A stretch of DNA of 64,000 nucleotides from Rhizobium sophorae (GTDB lineage Bacteria; Pseudomonadota; Alphaproteobacteria; Rhizobiales; Rhizobiaceae), in NCBI RefSeq assembly GCF_013087515.1, contig NZ_JABFCN010000001.1, forward strand, positions 140,808 through 204,807. The letters are read 5' to 3'. The position numbers and the translations under genes are program-made. Positions 1 to 10,770 of this stretch are shown here, piece by piece. The notes under the pieces are model-generated. The model did no database searches and was not told the DNA's origin. It saw only the letters and a list, made by a program, of their open reading frames with translations. Each line of letters starts with the position of its first letter. The stretch's first letter is position 1.

Positions 1-417
1 GCCCTCGCGGGTGCGGATGCCAGCAAGGGCCTCGACGCGCGAGGCAAGGTCATGCGCCTGGCTGAGCTCCTGCCGGTAGCGCTGCAGCGTCTCGGCTTCG
101 CGGGCGGAAATGACCGTATCGAGCGCTGCGGGGCCGAGCTGTTCGACGAGCGTGCCGAGGAGGTTTGCCGTCAGTTCGGCATGGCCATCCGGGAACTGAC
201 GGTTGCCGCTGGCCGTGAGGTGCCAGAGCTGGCGCGGCCGACCACGGCCGGCAGCAGCAACGGTGACCGGTTCCACCAGCCCCTCCTCCGCCATCTTCGA
301 CAGCTGCTGGCGGGCGGCCTCGCCCGATATGCCGAGCGTATCGCCGATCGCGGTGGCGAGCTGCGGCCCGTCGGTCTTAATCAGGATCAGGATGCGATTG
401 GCTGGGGACTGGCGCAT
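1..417 (-). CDS. HTH transcriptional regulator, partial (3' end beyond window)
   Basis: Read from an ATG at 417 leftwards, the frame stays open for 139 codons to the window edge, so the C-terminus is missing. The N-terminal ~70 residues look like a winged helix-turn-helix: an AIGDTLGISGEAARQQLSKM helix pair is followed by a basic GRGRPRQLW wing. This resembles the ArsR/DeoR-like regulators of the COG2345 type (family knowledge). The gene diverges from the MFS transporter at 518, with only about 100 bp and an inverted repeat between them, so it probably controls that transporter and itself (inference). A TTG three codons upstream is an alternative start. Confidence 0.75.
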   Translation of the reverse strand, partial: MRQSPANRILILIKTDGPQLATAIGDTLGISGEAARQQLSKMAEEGLVEPVTVAAAGRGRPRQLWHLTASGNRQFPDGHAELTANLLGTLVEQLGPAALDTVISAREAETLQRYRQELSQAHDLASRVEALAGIRTREG

Positions 418-517
418 TTTTTCCAAGTAAAGTCTTGTTTAATTCGAGGCGGCGTGTAATTTTCCAATTTATAACTTGGGAAATAATCCTTCGCCAGTAA
501 AATCTCGGGGTCCTCCC
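418..517. promoter_or_regulatory. Divergent promoter with candidate operator at 459-484
   Basis: The gap between the two divergent genes is AT-rich. It carries the inverted repeat ATTTTCCAA (459-467) and TTGGGAAAT (476-484), 8 of 9 positions matching around an 8-bp spacer. A further TTTCCAA half-site lies at about 420-426, just before the regulator start. The arrangement fits the binding site of the adjacent HTH protein. No operator is known to me for this regulator, so the assignment is inference. Confidence 0.45.
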
Positions 518-1957
518 ATGTCGAATATCGACCAGACAGCAGTCATTCCCAGCGCCAGCTCCGTCTTCCGCCTCTTCCTGCCCGAGCACCTGCCGGCAAC
601 GCTGATGCTGGCCGGCGGCGTAACGCTTTACGCTGTGGAGAGTTACATCATGGCGACGATCGCACCTTCGATCGTACGCGATATCGGCGGCCTCGCGTTG
701 TTTTCCTGGGTCACCAGCCTGTTCGTCGCCGCTGCCGTGCTCGGCTCGATCTTCGTCGCCATGCGGCCGCGCGGTATCGGGCTTCGATCCGTCTATGTGA
801 TCGCGGCACTGGTCTTCGGCGCCGGCAGCCTGATTGCCGCAGCCGCACCGTCGATGCCGGTGGTGCTGATCGGACGCGCAGTGCAGGGTCTCGGAACAGG
901 CGCACTTGCCGCGCTCGGCTATGCCTTCATCCGCTTCGTCTATCCCGAGCCGCTATGGCCGAAGGCATCGACCCTCTATGCGGCAATCTGGGGGGTCTCG
1001 ACCGTCATCGGGCCGACGCTCGGCGGCTTCTTTTCATCCGGCCACGCCTGGCGCTATGCTTTCATCGTGCTGGTGCCGCTCGGCCTGCTGATGGCGTTCC
1101 TGGCGCCACGGCTGTTGCCCGACGTCGAGGATGACCGCGAGCAGGCAAAGACGCCGGTCGCCCAGATCGGGCTGCTGCTTGCCGCCGTCCTGATGGTGAG
1201 TGCGGCCGGCGCGATCGAGGCCACAGCCACGAAGGTCGCGCTGATCGCCGCTTCGGTCGTCGCGGTCGCCGGCATGATCGTCATCGAGGGCCGAAGCCCG
1301 AACCGCCTGCTGCCCTCCGGCGCCGTCAGTCTTTCCCAGCCGATTTCACGGGTTTACCTGGCGATGCTCGCCGTGACTGTCGTTCTCGTCAGCGACGTCT
1401 TCATTCCCTATTTCCTGCAGACCCTGCATGGGGTGCCAGCGATCGTCTCGGGTTATCTCGTGGCGCTCGTCGCCCTCGGCTGGACCTTGGCCGCCTTCCT
1501 CAGCGGCTCTTGGACCGGCGGCCGAGCCTATTGGGCAATCGTCATTGGCGCCCTCATCGAGGCGGCGGCGACCGCTTGCCTCGCCCTCTTCCTCGCCAAG
1601 GACAATCCCGAGGGGCATACGCTCCTCATCGTGCCGGCGGCGATCGGCATGTTCATGATGGGCTTCGGTATCGGTCTCGGCTGGGCGCATCTCGTCGCCA
1701 TGGTTTTGAGGCTCGTGGCCGACAACGAGAAGGACAAGGCTTCTGCCGCGATCCCGACAATGAGTTCGCTCGGTGGGGCGTTCGGAGCCGCCTTTGCCGG
1801 CGTCATCGCCAATGGCGCCGGCCTCGTCGATCCCGGCGGCATATCAGGCGCGCTGTCGGCAGCGCACTGGCTCTATCTGCTGATGGCGCTGCCCGGTGTT
1901 CTCGCTGTCGGCGTGTCGCTGACATTACCGCGCCGCGCGTCCGATAGGACGCACTAA
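518..1957 (+). CDS. MFS drug-efflux-type transporter
   Basis: This 479-residue polytopic inner-membrane protein has about 12-14 hydrophobic segments. The first stretch (PATLMLAGGVTLYAVESYIM) and the VLIGRAVQGLGTGALAALGY region with a motif-C-like pattern place it in the major facilitator superfamily, nearest the multidrug exporters. The ATG at 518 is preferred over an in-frame TTG at 476, because the TTG lies inside the candidate operator. Substrate is unknown. The divergent HTH gene is its likely local regulator. Confidence 0.85.
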   Translation: MSNIDQTAVIPSASSVFRLFLPEHLPATLMLAGGVTLYAVESYIMATIAPSIVRDIGGLALFSWVTSLFVAAAVLGSIFVAMRPRGIGLRSVYVIAALVFGAGSLIAAAAPSMPVVLIGRAVQGLGTGALAALGYAFIRFVYPEPLWPKASTLYAAIWGVSTVIGPTLGGFFSSGHAWRYAFIVLVPLGLLMAFLAPRLLPDVEDDREQAKTPVAQIGLLLAAVLMVSAAGAIEATATKVALIAASVVAVAGMIVIEGRSPNRLLPSGAVSLSQPISRVYLAMLAVTVVLVSDVFIPYFLQTLHGVPAIVSGYLVALVALGWTLAAFLSGSWTGGRAYWAIVIGALIEAAATACLALFLAKDNPEGHTLLIVPAAIGMFMMGFGIGLGWAHLVAMVLRLVADNEKDKASAAIPTMSSLGGAFGAAFAGVIANGAGLVDPGGISGALSAAHWLYLLMALPGVLAVGVSLTLPRRASDRTH

Positions 1958-1984
1958 GAGCGCCCTATCTCTTTGTTTTGGCGC

Positions 1985-2030
1985 AATTCCCTGCAAAAGC
2001 GCTTCGCGCTTTTGCAGGGAATTGCTCTAG
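1985..2030. repeat. Short palindromic rhizobial repeat
   Basis: A perfect 17-bp inverted repeat (1985-2001 and 2007-2023) with a 5-base loop is followed by GCTCTAG. The same GGAATTGCTCTAG end occurs on the element at 11130-11235, so this is one member of a dispersed family. The CTAG at its right end supplies the TAG stop codon of the oxidoreductase gene on the minus strand. It may also act as a bidirectional terminator between the converging genes. Confidence 0.75.
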
Positions 2031-3025
2031 CCAACGCGCAGCATGATCTTGCCGACATGGCTGCCGTCTTCCAGCAGCCGGTGGGCTTCGACGACCTCTT
2101 CGAAGGCAAAGACCTTGTGGATGACGGGGGCGACGGTGCCGGCTTCCAGCAGCGGCCAGACCTCGGAGAGCAGGTCGTCGCGGATGGCGCGTTTTTCTTC
2201 CGCCGTGCGCGGCCGCATGGTCGAGCCGGTGACCGTCAGACGCTTGACCATGATCGGCGAGAGATTGACCTTTTCGGCGAGCGCGCCGCCGAGGAAGGCG
2301 ATGATCGACAAGCAGCCATCTTTGGCCAGCGAGGTAATGTTGCGCTCGAAATAGGAGGCGCCGATCATGTCAAGGATGATATCGACGCCGTGGCCGGTCT
2401 CGGCCTTGATCACCTCGGCGAAATCCTCGCTCCTGTAATTGATCGCGCGTTTGGCGCCAAGCTTTTCACAGGCCGCGCATTTCTCCTTCGAACCCGCCGT
2501 TGCGTAGACTTCAGCGCCGAAGGCACGGGCGAGCTGGATCGCCGTCGTGCCGATGCCGCTGGAACCGCCATGGATCAGCACCGTCTCGCCTTCCGTCAGC
2601 CCGGCCATCTGGAAGAGATTGGCCCAGACGGTGAAGAAGGTTTCAGGCAAAGCTGCCGCCTTCACCGCATCATAACCTTTGGGAAAGGGCAGGATCTGGC
2701 CTGCCGGCAGCAGGCAATATTCGGCATAGGCGCCGCCATTGGCGAGCCCGCAGACCTTATCGCCGACGCCATAGCCGCTGACGCCGGGGCCGACGGCGAC
2801 AATTTCGCCTGCAAGCTCCAAGCCGAGGATCGGGCTCGCACCCTTGGGCGGGGGATAGCTGCCCTGGCGCTGGGCAATATCGGGCCTGTTGACGCCGATC
2901 GCCTCGGCACGCACCAAGACCTCTCCGTCGCCGGGCACGGGCAGAGGACGCCTGCCGATCGTCATCACCTCCGGCCCGCCGAAAGACGGCAGATCGACGA
3001 AACGCATATCCTGAGGCAATGGCAT
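2027..3025 (-). CDS. NAD(P)H quinone oxidoreductase (zinc-free MDR family)
   Basis: At 332 residues this has the usual length for the PIG3/Qor branch of medium-chain dehydrogenase/reductases, cytosolic enzymes that reduce quinones with NADPH. The N-terminal GroES-like half contains [12 protein letters not shown]. The Rossmann half carries [18 protein letters not shown] near residue 140 and [10 protein letters not shown]. The cysteine/histidine zinc ligands of alcohol dehydrogenases are absent. The start at 3025 is supported by an AGGGAGGAG box. The stop codon lies in the repeat at 1985-2030. Confidence 0.9.
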   Translation of the reverse strand: MPLPQDMRFVDLPSFGGPEVMTIGRRPLPVPGDGEVLVRAEAIGVNRPDIAQRQGSYPPPKGASPILGLELAGEIVAVGPGVSGYGVGDKVCGLANGGAYAEYCLLPAGQILPFPKGYDAVKAAALPETFFTVWANLFQMAGLTEGETVLIHGGSSGIGTTAIQLARAFGAEVYATAGSKEKCAACEKLGAKRAINYRSEDFAEVIKAETGHGVDIILDMIGASYFERNITSLAKDGCLSIIAFLGGALAEKVNLSPIMVKRLTVTGSTMRPRTAEEKRAIRDDLLSEVWPLLEAGTVAPVIHKVFAFEEVVEAHRLLEDGSHVGKIMLRVG

Positions 3026-3042
3026 AACCGACTCCTCCCTGG

Positions 3043-3079
3043 AGCGGTTCAGCTTTTGGTGGAAGTGGGCGGAACCGCT
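3043..3079. repeat. Inverted repeat upstream of the oxidoreductase
   Basis: AGCGGTTC (3043-3050) and GAACCGCT (3072-3079) form an 8-bp perfect inverted repeat over a 21-base loop. AGCGGTTCC-type palindromes are common intergenic repeats in Rhizobium. It lies just upstream of the oxidoreductase start, so it could equally be part of that leader. Confidence 0.5.
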
Positions 3080-3151
3080 CTCGCTTTTTGTCTAAAGCAC
3101 AGGAAGTAAATCAGCCCCGCGGGCTTGGGAAGGCTTGATGTGGCAGAGGCG

Positions 3152-4984
3152 TCAATTCGCCTCGCCCAGCAGATGGAAGACCAGGCCTTCGTCGCTATCC
3201 TTAGCGGCCGACTTGATGATGGCGATTTCGGCGCTGACGCGGTTTATATCGTCGATGACGAGGCCTTCCGGCAGTTCGATGACGCCGATCGAGCAGCGCA
3301 TCAGCGGGAACAAAGCTTCCGCACCGGTGCGATCGTGACCGAGGATGCGGCCGGCGGCGCGATCCTCATCGGAATAGAAATCCCGCACATCGTCATGGAA
3401 ATCACTGATCAGCCGGTCGAGAATCTCCGTCAGCTCTTCCTTGGTCCAGCCGACGACGCCGATGAAGAAATCGTCGCCGCCGACATGGCCGAGGAAATGG
3501 CGCTCGGCGAAGAAATAGCGGCGCATCAGCGCGGCAAACAGCGAGATCGCATGGTCGCCGAGATGGAAGCCATAGGCATCGTTGAACGGCTTGAAATTGT
3601 CGAAGTCGCAATAGCAGAAGTGGCGGAGCTCATCGCCGTCGCGGCCGGACTGACGCATGAAATCGCGGATGGCGCGATTGCCCGGCAGGCCGGTCAGCGG
3701 GTTCTGGTCCTGCGCGGTCTTCAGCTGTTTCTCGTTGATGACCTTGATCAGCGAAGCGGCGGAGACGACGCCGGCATAGCGCATATTGTCGGTCAGGATC
3801 AAGCAGTTGCTGCCTTCCATATTGGCGAAGATCGCCATCAGCTGCTCGGCGTCGCTGTCGAGGCCGACGATCGGCGCCATCTCGACGAAATGCGAAATGC
3901 TGCGCTCATACATCTTGTTCTTCAGGAGATCCCGGCCGAAGGGCTGGTAGATATATTCCTTCAGGTGATGCTCGTGGATGATGCCGCGCGGCTCGTCATT
4001 GGCGTTGAGGACGGGAAAGAAGGCCTGGCGCGGATTGCGCCGGAAGAGTTCGAAGACGCTGTCGATGCTGTCGTTCTCGTAGACCGTCGGCAGCATCTCG
4101 ATCTGCTTGCGGATGAGGATTTCATCGAGCGACTGGCTGCCACGCTTGCTCTTGCCGAGCTCTTGCAGATGCGGAAAGGACGGCGCCAGCTCCGATATAT
4201 GCGTCGTCGGGCGGGAGATGAACCAGCCCTGGACGAGGTCGACGCCATATTCGCGGCAGGCGATGAATTCGGCCTCGGTCTCGATGCCTTCGGCGATGAC
4301 GCGCGTGCCGAGCACATGGGCGATGTTGACGATGCTCTTCAACAGATGGCGCTTGCGCGGGCTGCGGTCGATCTCGGCGACGAAATGGCGGTCGATTTTG
4401 AGATAATCGACGGCATAATCGCAGAGCAGCTTCATCTCGCCGTGGCCGACGCCGAAATCGTCTATCGCCAGTTTGAAACCGGCCTTGCGCAGCCTGGAAA
4501 CGAGGCCGGAAAATTCCGGCACGCTGGTATTGTCGAAACGCTCGGAGAATTCGAAGCAGACGGAGGATGGCGGAATATTAGCCTTCCGCAAATGCTGCAG
4601 CAGGCTCTCGACCAGGTGTTCGCCATGCGGAATGAGCCGGACGTCGAGATTGAGGAACAGCGTCGAAGTGGAGAAATTCGACAGCGTCGCGAATTTGGCG
4701 AGCGCGCGGCTGGCGACCATCTGTTCGAGCTGCAGCAGCTGGCCGGCCTGGTGAGCCTCGTCGAGGATGTCGATGGGCGTTTCGTAGCCGATGCGCTCCT
4801 GGCCGCGCATCAGGGATTCGTAGCCGAAGACCGTGCCGGTGCCGGCCTCGACGATCGGCTGGAAGGCATTCTCGACCACGAGCTTGGCAAGGGTTACGAT
4901 CTGATCGCTGGCGTAACGCCGCAGGACATCCGGCGCGACGGTGGCAGCCAAGGACACCCCAGTCTTCACGTGGCCGGTCTTCAT
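3152..4984 (-). CDS. EAL-CBS-GGDEF cyclic-di-GMP protein
   Basis: This 610-residue protein has three parts. An N-terminal EAL domain (about 35-265) has ESLMR as its ExLxR motif, LNLDVR, FEFSE, AIDDFG, LKIDR, AEGIET and QGW, so the phosphodiesterase residues look intact. A CBS-pair-like linker spans about 285-420. The C-terminal GGDEF-type domain has GGDDF at about 502-506 in place of GGDEF, and no RxxD inhibitory site is visible. It may break down c-di-GMP with the GGDEF half degenerate or regulatory (inference). The ATG at 4984 follows a GGAG box; an ATG at 5029 would add 15 residues. Confidence 0.9.
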   Translation of the reverse strand: MKTGHVKTGVSLAATVAPDVLRRYASDQIVTLAKLVVENAFQPIVEAGTGTVFGYESLMRGQERIGYETPIDILDEAHQAGQLLQLEQMVASRALAKFATLSNFSTSTLFLNLDVRLIPHGEHLVESLLQHLRKANIPPSSVCFEFSERFDNTSVPEFSGLVSRLRKAGFKLAIDDFGVGHGEMKLLCDYAVDYLKIDRHFVAEIDRSPRKRHLLKSIVNIAHVLGTRVIAEGIETEAEFIACREYGVDLVQGWFISRPTTHISELAPSFPHLQELGKSKRGSQSLDEILIRKQIEMLPTVYENDSIDSVFELFRRNPRQAFFPVLNANDEPRGIIHEHHLKEYIYQPFGRDLLKNKMYERSISHFVEMAPIVGLDSDAEQLMAIFANMEGSNCLILTDNMRYAGVVSAASLIKVINEKQLKTAQDQNPLTGLPGNRAIRDFMRQSGRDGDELRHFCYCDFDNFKPFNDAYGFHLGDHAISLFAALMRRYFFAERHFLGHVGGDDFFIGVVGWTKEELTEILDRLISDFHDDVRDFYSDEDRAAGRILGHDRTGAEALFPLMRCSIGVIELPEGLVIDDINRVSAEIAIIKSAAKDSDEGLVFHLLGEAN

Positions 4985-5142
4985 TGTGGCTGATCTCCAC
5001 TGTGACTTGTTCTTTTTCATCCGGAACATGCCGCAGAAGGGTCAATGAACTCTTTCGCCAATGTGAAAGTTTTATGAAACGCGCAAGGGTCTTGCACGCG
5101 TTCCGCGTCTATTCAATTTTTCAAATGCAATCAAACGCTTAT

Positions 5143-5382
5143 TCAGGCGGAGCGACGGCGCTCCGCCTCGTGATCGGCGAACATGTCGGCGACGCATCTG
5201 CCGCCGGATGGAGCGCCGTCGTCAAGAACATCGTCCCGGAACTCATTGAGCTTGCGGGTGGTATCCCAGAGGCGCAGAGCCTCGCGGACAACCTCACTGC
5301 TCGAGGCGTAGCCGCCATTGTCGACAGCGGCGCGGATGCCCGCTGCCTGTTGCGGAGAGATGGAAACGGTGACCATCGGCAT
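5143..5382 (-). CDS. ParD-family antitoxin, apparently orphan
   Basis: The 79-residue product starts MPMVTVSISPQQ and continues with GYASSSEVVREALRLW, a ribbon-helix-helix fold typical of ParD/CopG antitoxins that bind DNA and neutralise a ParE toxin. The start at 5382 has a strong GGGAGGAAG box. A parE gene usually follows parD on the same strand, but the 113 bp downstream up to 5030 hold no such frame. It is either a remnant or an antitoxin that acts on a distant partner. Confidence 0.75.
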   Translation of the reverse strand: MPMVTVSISPQQAAGIRAAVDNGGYASSSEVVREALRLWDTTRKLNEFRDDVLDDGAPSGGRCVADMFADHEAERRRSA

Positions 5383-5575
5383 GAACTTCCTCCCTTTTCT
5401 GATCAGGCAGAACCCTGCCTCTGGGGGACGCATGACCATTTTCAGCATTCTCGGCGATCTCGCCGGTGCCTTGGTGCATTCGCACTCGGGCCGTTCGCTT
5501 GCGTGGGACCGGCCTCTAACCCCTTCAGTCTAATCCCCTGTCATAGTCTTGTCAAAAAATGAACGGCTGCTCTCC

Positions 5576-6124
5576 TCAGCTGCGGATGCCGAGGCCGAAG
5601 GCGATCAACGTCGAGCCCTGGACGATGAGATCGGCGGCCAGGAACAGGCCGAGGATCCAGAGGCTGTTCACCGGCCAGCCGAGCGCGATGACGAAACCCG
5701 CAAGGGCGGTGATGACGCCGCTTGCGACGATCCAGCGCCAGCCCTTGGTGGGCTTCATGCGCATGCCGACCCAGGTGCGAAAGACGCCGGCGACGACGAG
5801 CGCCAGCGACAGAAACAGCGTCAGCGCCGCCGAGGTCAGGATCGGATTGATGAAGGCGCAGATGCCGGCAAGCACATAGAGCAGGCCGCTCAGTATCCAG
5901 AAAAGCACGTGATCCCAGCCGCGCACCTGGAAGGCATGGACGAGATAGATCACGCCGCCGAACAGCATCAGCATGCCGACATAATAGACCGAGACGACGG
6001 TGGCGAGCATCAGATTGCCGAGCGCGATCAGGCCGCAGACGAGCAGCAGCACGCCGAGGCCGGTAAACCAGATCCATTTCGACTGCAGCGAAGATCTCGG
6101 CGTTCCCTCAAAGACATCGGCCAT
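5576..6124 (-). CDS. HdeD-family membrane protein (DUF308)
   Basis: This 182-residue protein has six hydrophobic segments in three similar pairs, for example GVLLLVCGLIALGNLMLATV and ASGVITALAGFVIALGWPV. The pattern and length fit the HdeD/DUF308 family, linked to acid resistance in enterics. The biochemical role is unknown. The start at 6124 has an AGGAGGTG box. It is transcribed away from betI, with the BetI operator in the shared promoter, so choline-responsive co-regulation is possible (inference). Confidence 0.8.
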   Translation of the reverse strand: MADVFEGTPRSSLQSKWIWFTGLGVLLLVCGLIALGNLMLATVVSVYYVGMLMLFGGVIYLVHAFQVRGWDHVLFWILSGLLYVLAGICAFINPILTSAALTLFLSLALVVAGVFRTWVGMRMKPTKGWRWIVASGVITALAGFVIALGWPVNSLWILGLFLAADLIVQGSTLIAFGLGIRS

Positions 6125-6208
6125 GACGCACCTCCTGACAGATTCGAATATGTTGCAGCAATTCGGCAGGGAAAGATCTGCATCCGAGCAAATCAGCAAA
6201 GATTTTTA

Positions 6209-6228
6209 TTGATTGATCAGTCAATCAA
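6209..6228. promoter_or_regulatory. Candidate BetI operator
   Basis: The inverted repeat TTGATTGA-TC-AGTCAATCAA lies 35 bp before the betI start, in an AT-rich patch. It closely resembles BetI binding sites described in other proteobacteria, which centre on TTGA/TCAA arms. In those systems BetI represses the bet genes until choline is present. Its position between the HdeD gene and betI suits control of both. Confidence 0.7.
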
Positions 6229-6262
6229 AAATAACCTGCCGCTGATTTCAAGGAGTGGTTTG

Positions 6263-6933
6263 TTGCCGAAGGTCGGAATGGAGCCGGTGCGCCGCAAGGC
6301 GCTTGTCGATGCGGCGCTGCGGGTGATCGGCGATCACGGCTCGCTTGCTGTCACCATGTCCGACATCGCCCGCCGGGCCGGCGTATCGCCGGCCCTGGCG
6401 CATCATTATTTCGGCAGCAAGGATCAATTGCTGATCGAGACGATCCGCTCGCTTCTTCGACAATTGCGCAGCGATACGGTGGCGGCACTCAAGGCCGCCA
6501 GGACGCCGCGGGAACGGCTTTCGGCCGTCATCCGCGTCAGCTTCCACGCCGACCAGTTCGCATCGGAGACGATTGCCGCCTGGCTTGCCTTTTACGCCGA
6601 AGCGCAGCGCTCTGAAGAGACGCGCCGCTTCCTGGTGATCTATGCCAGGCGGCTGCGCTCCAATCTGCTGGCCGACCTCAAGGCGCTGCTGCCCGCCGAC
6701 GCCGCAGAACGCATCGCCGAGGGCGCTGCGGCGATGATCGACGGGCTCTATATCAGGCAAAGTCTGAAATCGGCGCCGATCGGCATTGAAGCCTCGATCG
6801 CGCTGACCGAGGATTATCTGACGACGCAATTGGGCAAGGCCGAGATTTCAGCCCCCTCATCCGGCCCTGCGGGCCACCTTCTTCCCGAGGGGAGAAGGGA
6901 CGACCATATCGAACCACTCAAGGGACAAATGAC

Positions 6934-6937
<4 letters not shown>
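6263..6937 (+). CDS. betI: Choline-responsive TetR repressor BetI
   Basis: The product begins [20 protein letters not shown], the conserved BetI start, followed by the TetR helix-turn-helix [19 protein letters not shown]. The start codon is TTG at 6263, chosen by homology and by AAGGAG at 6250-6255. At 224 residues it is longer than the usual ~195-206. The extra C-terminal tail after [12 protein letters not shown] is encoded by a rhizobial repeat (6852-6900). The stop overlaps the betB start (ATGA), which implies translational coupling. Confidence 0.93.
6852..6900. repeat. RIME-like repeat inside the 3' end of betI
   Basis: The stretch has the CCCTCATCCGGCC start and CTTCTTCCCGAGGGGAGAAG hairpin typical of rhizobial intergenic mosaic elements. 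Here it is in the betI reading frame and encodes the non-conserved tail of the repressor. A related element sits between betB and betA. Confidence 0.7.
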
Positions 6938-8397
<1,460 letters not shown>

Positions 8398-8408
8398 GAA
8401 AACATTTG

Positions 8409-8562
8409 CCCCTGCCTCTGCCCCTCACCCTAACCCTCTCCCCGTAAAAACGGGGAGAGGCGACGTGCCAAACGGAGCGTCGAGGTTGAGGAGGCCGGTG
8501 CGACATACCCCCTTCTCCCGCGAGCGGGGAGAAGGTGCCGGCAGGCGGATAAGGGGCAGGCT
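8409..8562. repeat. RIME-type repeat between betB and betA
   Basis: The gap holds two hairpins: CTCTCCCCG...CGGGGAGAG at about 8436-8459 and CTTCTCCCG...CGGGGAGAAG near 8511-8534. The outer ends (CTGCCCCTCA / GATAAGGGGCAG) are complementary. This matches the layout of the rhizobial RIME family. It sits inside the operon and may make messenger stability differ between betB and betA (inference). Confidence 0.75.
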
Positions 8563-8612
8563 CTGGGAAAACAAGAAGCAGCCGGATGATGGCAGCTCGA
8601 GGGAACAAGACT

Positions 8613-10262
8613 ATGCAAGCAGATTTCGTCATCATCGGCTCGGGCTCCGCCGGCTCCGCCCTCGCCTACCGCTTGTCGGAAGACGGCAAGAACAGTGTCG
8701 TCGTCATCGAGGCGGGTGGCAGCGATTTCGGGCCGTTCATCCAGATGCCGGCGGCGCTTGCCTGGCCGATGAGCATGAAGCGATATAACTGGGGTTATCT
8801 GTCCGAGCCGGAGGCGAACCTCAACAACCGGCGCATCACCGCGCCGCGCGGCAAGGTGATCGGCGGCTCCTCCTCGATCAACGGCATGGTCTATGTGCGC
8901 GGTCATGCCGAGGATTTCAACCGCTGGGAGGAGCTCGGCGCCAGCGGCTGGGCCTATGCCGATGTGCTTCCCTATTTCAAGCGGATGGAACATTCGCATG
9001 GCGGCGAAGAAGGCTGGCGCGGCACCGACGGGCCGCTACATGTCCAGCGCGGCGGCTTCACCAATCCGCTCTTCCAAGCCTTCGTCGAGGCTGGCAAACA
9101 AGCGGGCTTCGAGACGACGGAAGATTATAACGGCAGCAAGCAGGAAGGCTTCGGTCTGATGGAGCAGACCATCTTCGGCGGCCGCCGCTGGTCTGCCGCC
9201 AATGCCTATCTGAAACCGGCGCTGAAGCGGGACAATGTCAAGATCGTCTACGGCTTTGCGCAGAGGATCGTGATCGAGGACGGGCGGGCGACCGGCGTCG
9301 AGATCGAACGCAACGGCAGAATAGAAGTGGTGAAGGCGAACCGCGAGGTGATCGTCTCGGCCTCCTCCTTCAATTCGCCGAAGCTCTTGATGCTGTCGGG
9401 CATCGGTCCCGGCCAACATCTGCAGGATATGGGCATTACGGTGAAGGCCGACCGGCCGGGCGTCGGCGCCAACCTGCAGGACCATATGGAATTCTACTTC
9501 CAGCAGGTGAGCACCAAGCCGGTGTCGCTCTATTCCTGGCTGCCGTGGTTCTGGCAGGGGGTGGCCGGCGCACAATGGCTGCTCTCGCGCGGCGGGCTCG
9601 GCGCCTCCAACCAATTCGAGGCCTGCGCCTTCCTGCGCTCGGCGCCGGGGCTGAAGCAACCTGACATCCAGTATCATTTCCTGCCGGTGGCGATCAGTTA
9701 TGACGGCAAGGCGGCGGCGAAGAGCCACGGCTTCCAGGTTCATGTCGGCTACAACCTGTCGAAATCGCGCGGCAGCGTCAGCTTGCGCTCCGCCGACCCC
9801 AAGGCCGATCCGGTGTTGCGCTTCAACTATATGAGCCATGCCGAGGATTGGGAGAAATTCCGCCACTGCGTGCGCCTCACCCGCGAGATCTTCGGGCAGA
9901 GCGCCTTCAACGACTATCGCGGACCGGAGATCCAGCCGGGCGAAAGCGTGCAAAGCGACGAAGAGATCGACGCCTTCCTGCGCGAACATTTGGAAAGCGC
10001 CTACCACCCCTGCGGCACCTGCCGGATGGGCGCCAAGGACGATCCGATGGCGGTGGTCGATCCGCAAACGCGGGTGATCGGCGTCGAGGCCTTGCGCGTC
10101 GCCGACAGCTCGATCTTCCCGCACGTCACCTATGGCAACCTGAACGGACCATCGATCATGACCGGAGAGAAGGCGGCCGACCATATCCTCGGCAAGCAGC
10201 CGCTGGCACGCTCGAACCAGGAGCCGTGGGTCAATCCGCGCGCGGCCGTCAGCGATCGATGA
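8613..10262 (+). CDS. betA: Choline dehydrogenase
   Basis: This 549-residue GMC-family flavoprotein oxidises choline to betaine aldehyde at the membrane. The FAD-binding [15 protein letters not shown] motif follows the start directly, [16 protein letters not shown] is the GMC signature, and the active-site region [10 protein letters not shown] holds His465 with a second His504 in [11 protein letters not shown]. The ATG at 8613, preceded by GAGGGAAC, gives the canonical MQADFVIIG start. It is the last gene of betIBA. Confidence 0.96.
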   Translation: MQADFVIIGSGSAGSALAYRLSEDGKNSVVVIEAGGSDFGPFIQMPAALAWPMSMKRYNWGYLSEPEANLNNRRITAPRGKVIGGSSSINGMVYVRGHAEDFNRWEELGASGWAYADVLPYFKRMEHSHGGEEGWRGTDGPLHVQRGGFTNPLFQAFVEAGKQAGFETTEDYNGSKQEGFGLMEQTIFGGRRWSAANAYLKPALKRDNVKIVYGFAQRIVIEDGRATGVEIERNGRIEVVKANREVIVSASSFNSPKLLMLSGIGPGQHLQDMGITVKADRPGVGANLQDHMEFYFQQVSTKPVSLYSWLPWFWQGVAGAQWLLSRGGLGASNQFEACAFLRSAPGLKQPDIQYHFLPVAISYDGKAAAKSHGFQVHVGYNLSKSRGSVSLRSADPKADPVLRFNYMSHAEDWEKFRHCVRLTREIFGQSAFNDYRGPEIQPGESVQSDEEIDAFLREHLESAYHPCGTCRMGAKDDPMAVVDPQTRVIGVEALRVADSSIFPHVTYGNLNGPSIMTGEKAADHILGKQPLARSNQEPWVNPRAAVSDR

Positions 10263-10277
10263 GCCGGTTATCCGGTT

Positions 10278-10751
10278 TCAGAAAAAACCGATCCACCGTC
10301 CGGCTATGACGGCGGCGATCCACAACACGGCCGACAGGGCGGCGGCGAAGCGCAGGCCAGGCTGGACGATGCCTAGGGAAAGCACCATTTTCCACCCTCG
10401 CCCGAGATGCACGATCGACAGGTTGAGAAGGCCGAGGGCGACCAGGCAAAGCTTGGCGAGGAAAGCAGGATTGCCGGCATATTCGACCGCCCGGACGCTG
10501 AACAGGCAGAAGCCGGTGACAATAGCCGCGACCAGGCCGACGCCGGCGGCGCGCGACAGAAACGGCGCGAGGATCTCAACCGGCACCTTACGGAAGAAAC
10601 CGGCGAGCCTCAGATCGAGCGGCAGGATGGCGCCGATGAGTAGCCCGATCGCCAGGATATGGGCGGCGTTGATGAACATGTAGAGTGTTCCGGAGCGCCG
10701 GAGCGCGACCGCAGGTGCCGTGGCTGACAGCCATTCGAGAATGTCGATCAC
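10278..10751 (-). CDS. Small integral membrane protein (DUF2214/DUF6644-like)
   Basis: This 157-residue protein has four predicted membrane segments, among them MFINAAHILAIGLLIGAILP and FLAKLCLVALGLLNLSIVHL. Conserved-looking histidines in HILAIG and IVHLGRGW could bind haem or copper, as proposed for related DUF2214 proteins (inference). The start is GTG at 10751. It lies 19 bp downstream of the DUF6152-like gene on the same strand, so the two probably form one unit. Confidence 0.65.
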   Translation of the reverse strand: MIDILEWLSATAPAVALRRSGTLYMFINAAHILAIGLLIGAILPLDLRLAGFFRKVPVEILAPFLSRAAGVGLVAAIVTGFCLFSVRAVEYAGNPAFLAKLCLVALGLLNLSIVHLGRGWKMVLSLGIVQPGLRFAAALSAVLWIAAVIAGRWIGFF

Positions 10752-10770
10752 AGCTCGGTTCGCCCGGGGG

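Noticed and set aside
1973..3109. Long plus-strand frame of 378 codons
   Set aside because: It is the antisense shadow of the quinone oxidoreductase: no ribosome site, Asp/Gln/Arg-rich composition, and the minus strand has clear motifs.
3125..4993. Plus-strand frame of 622 codons
   Set aside because: It is opposite the EAL-CBS-GGDEF gene and shows the Glu/Ala/Asp-rich composition typical of antisense frames in G+C-rich DNA.
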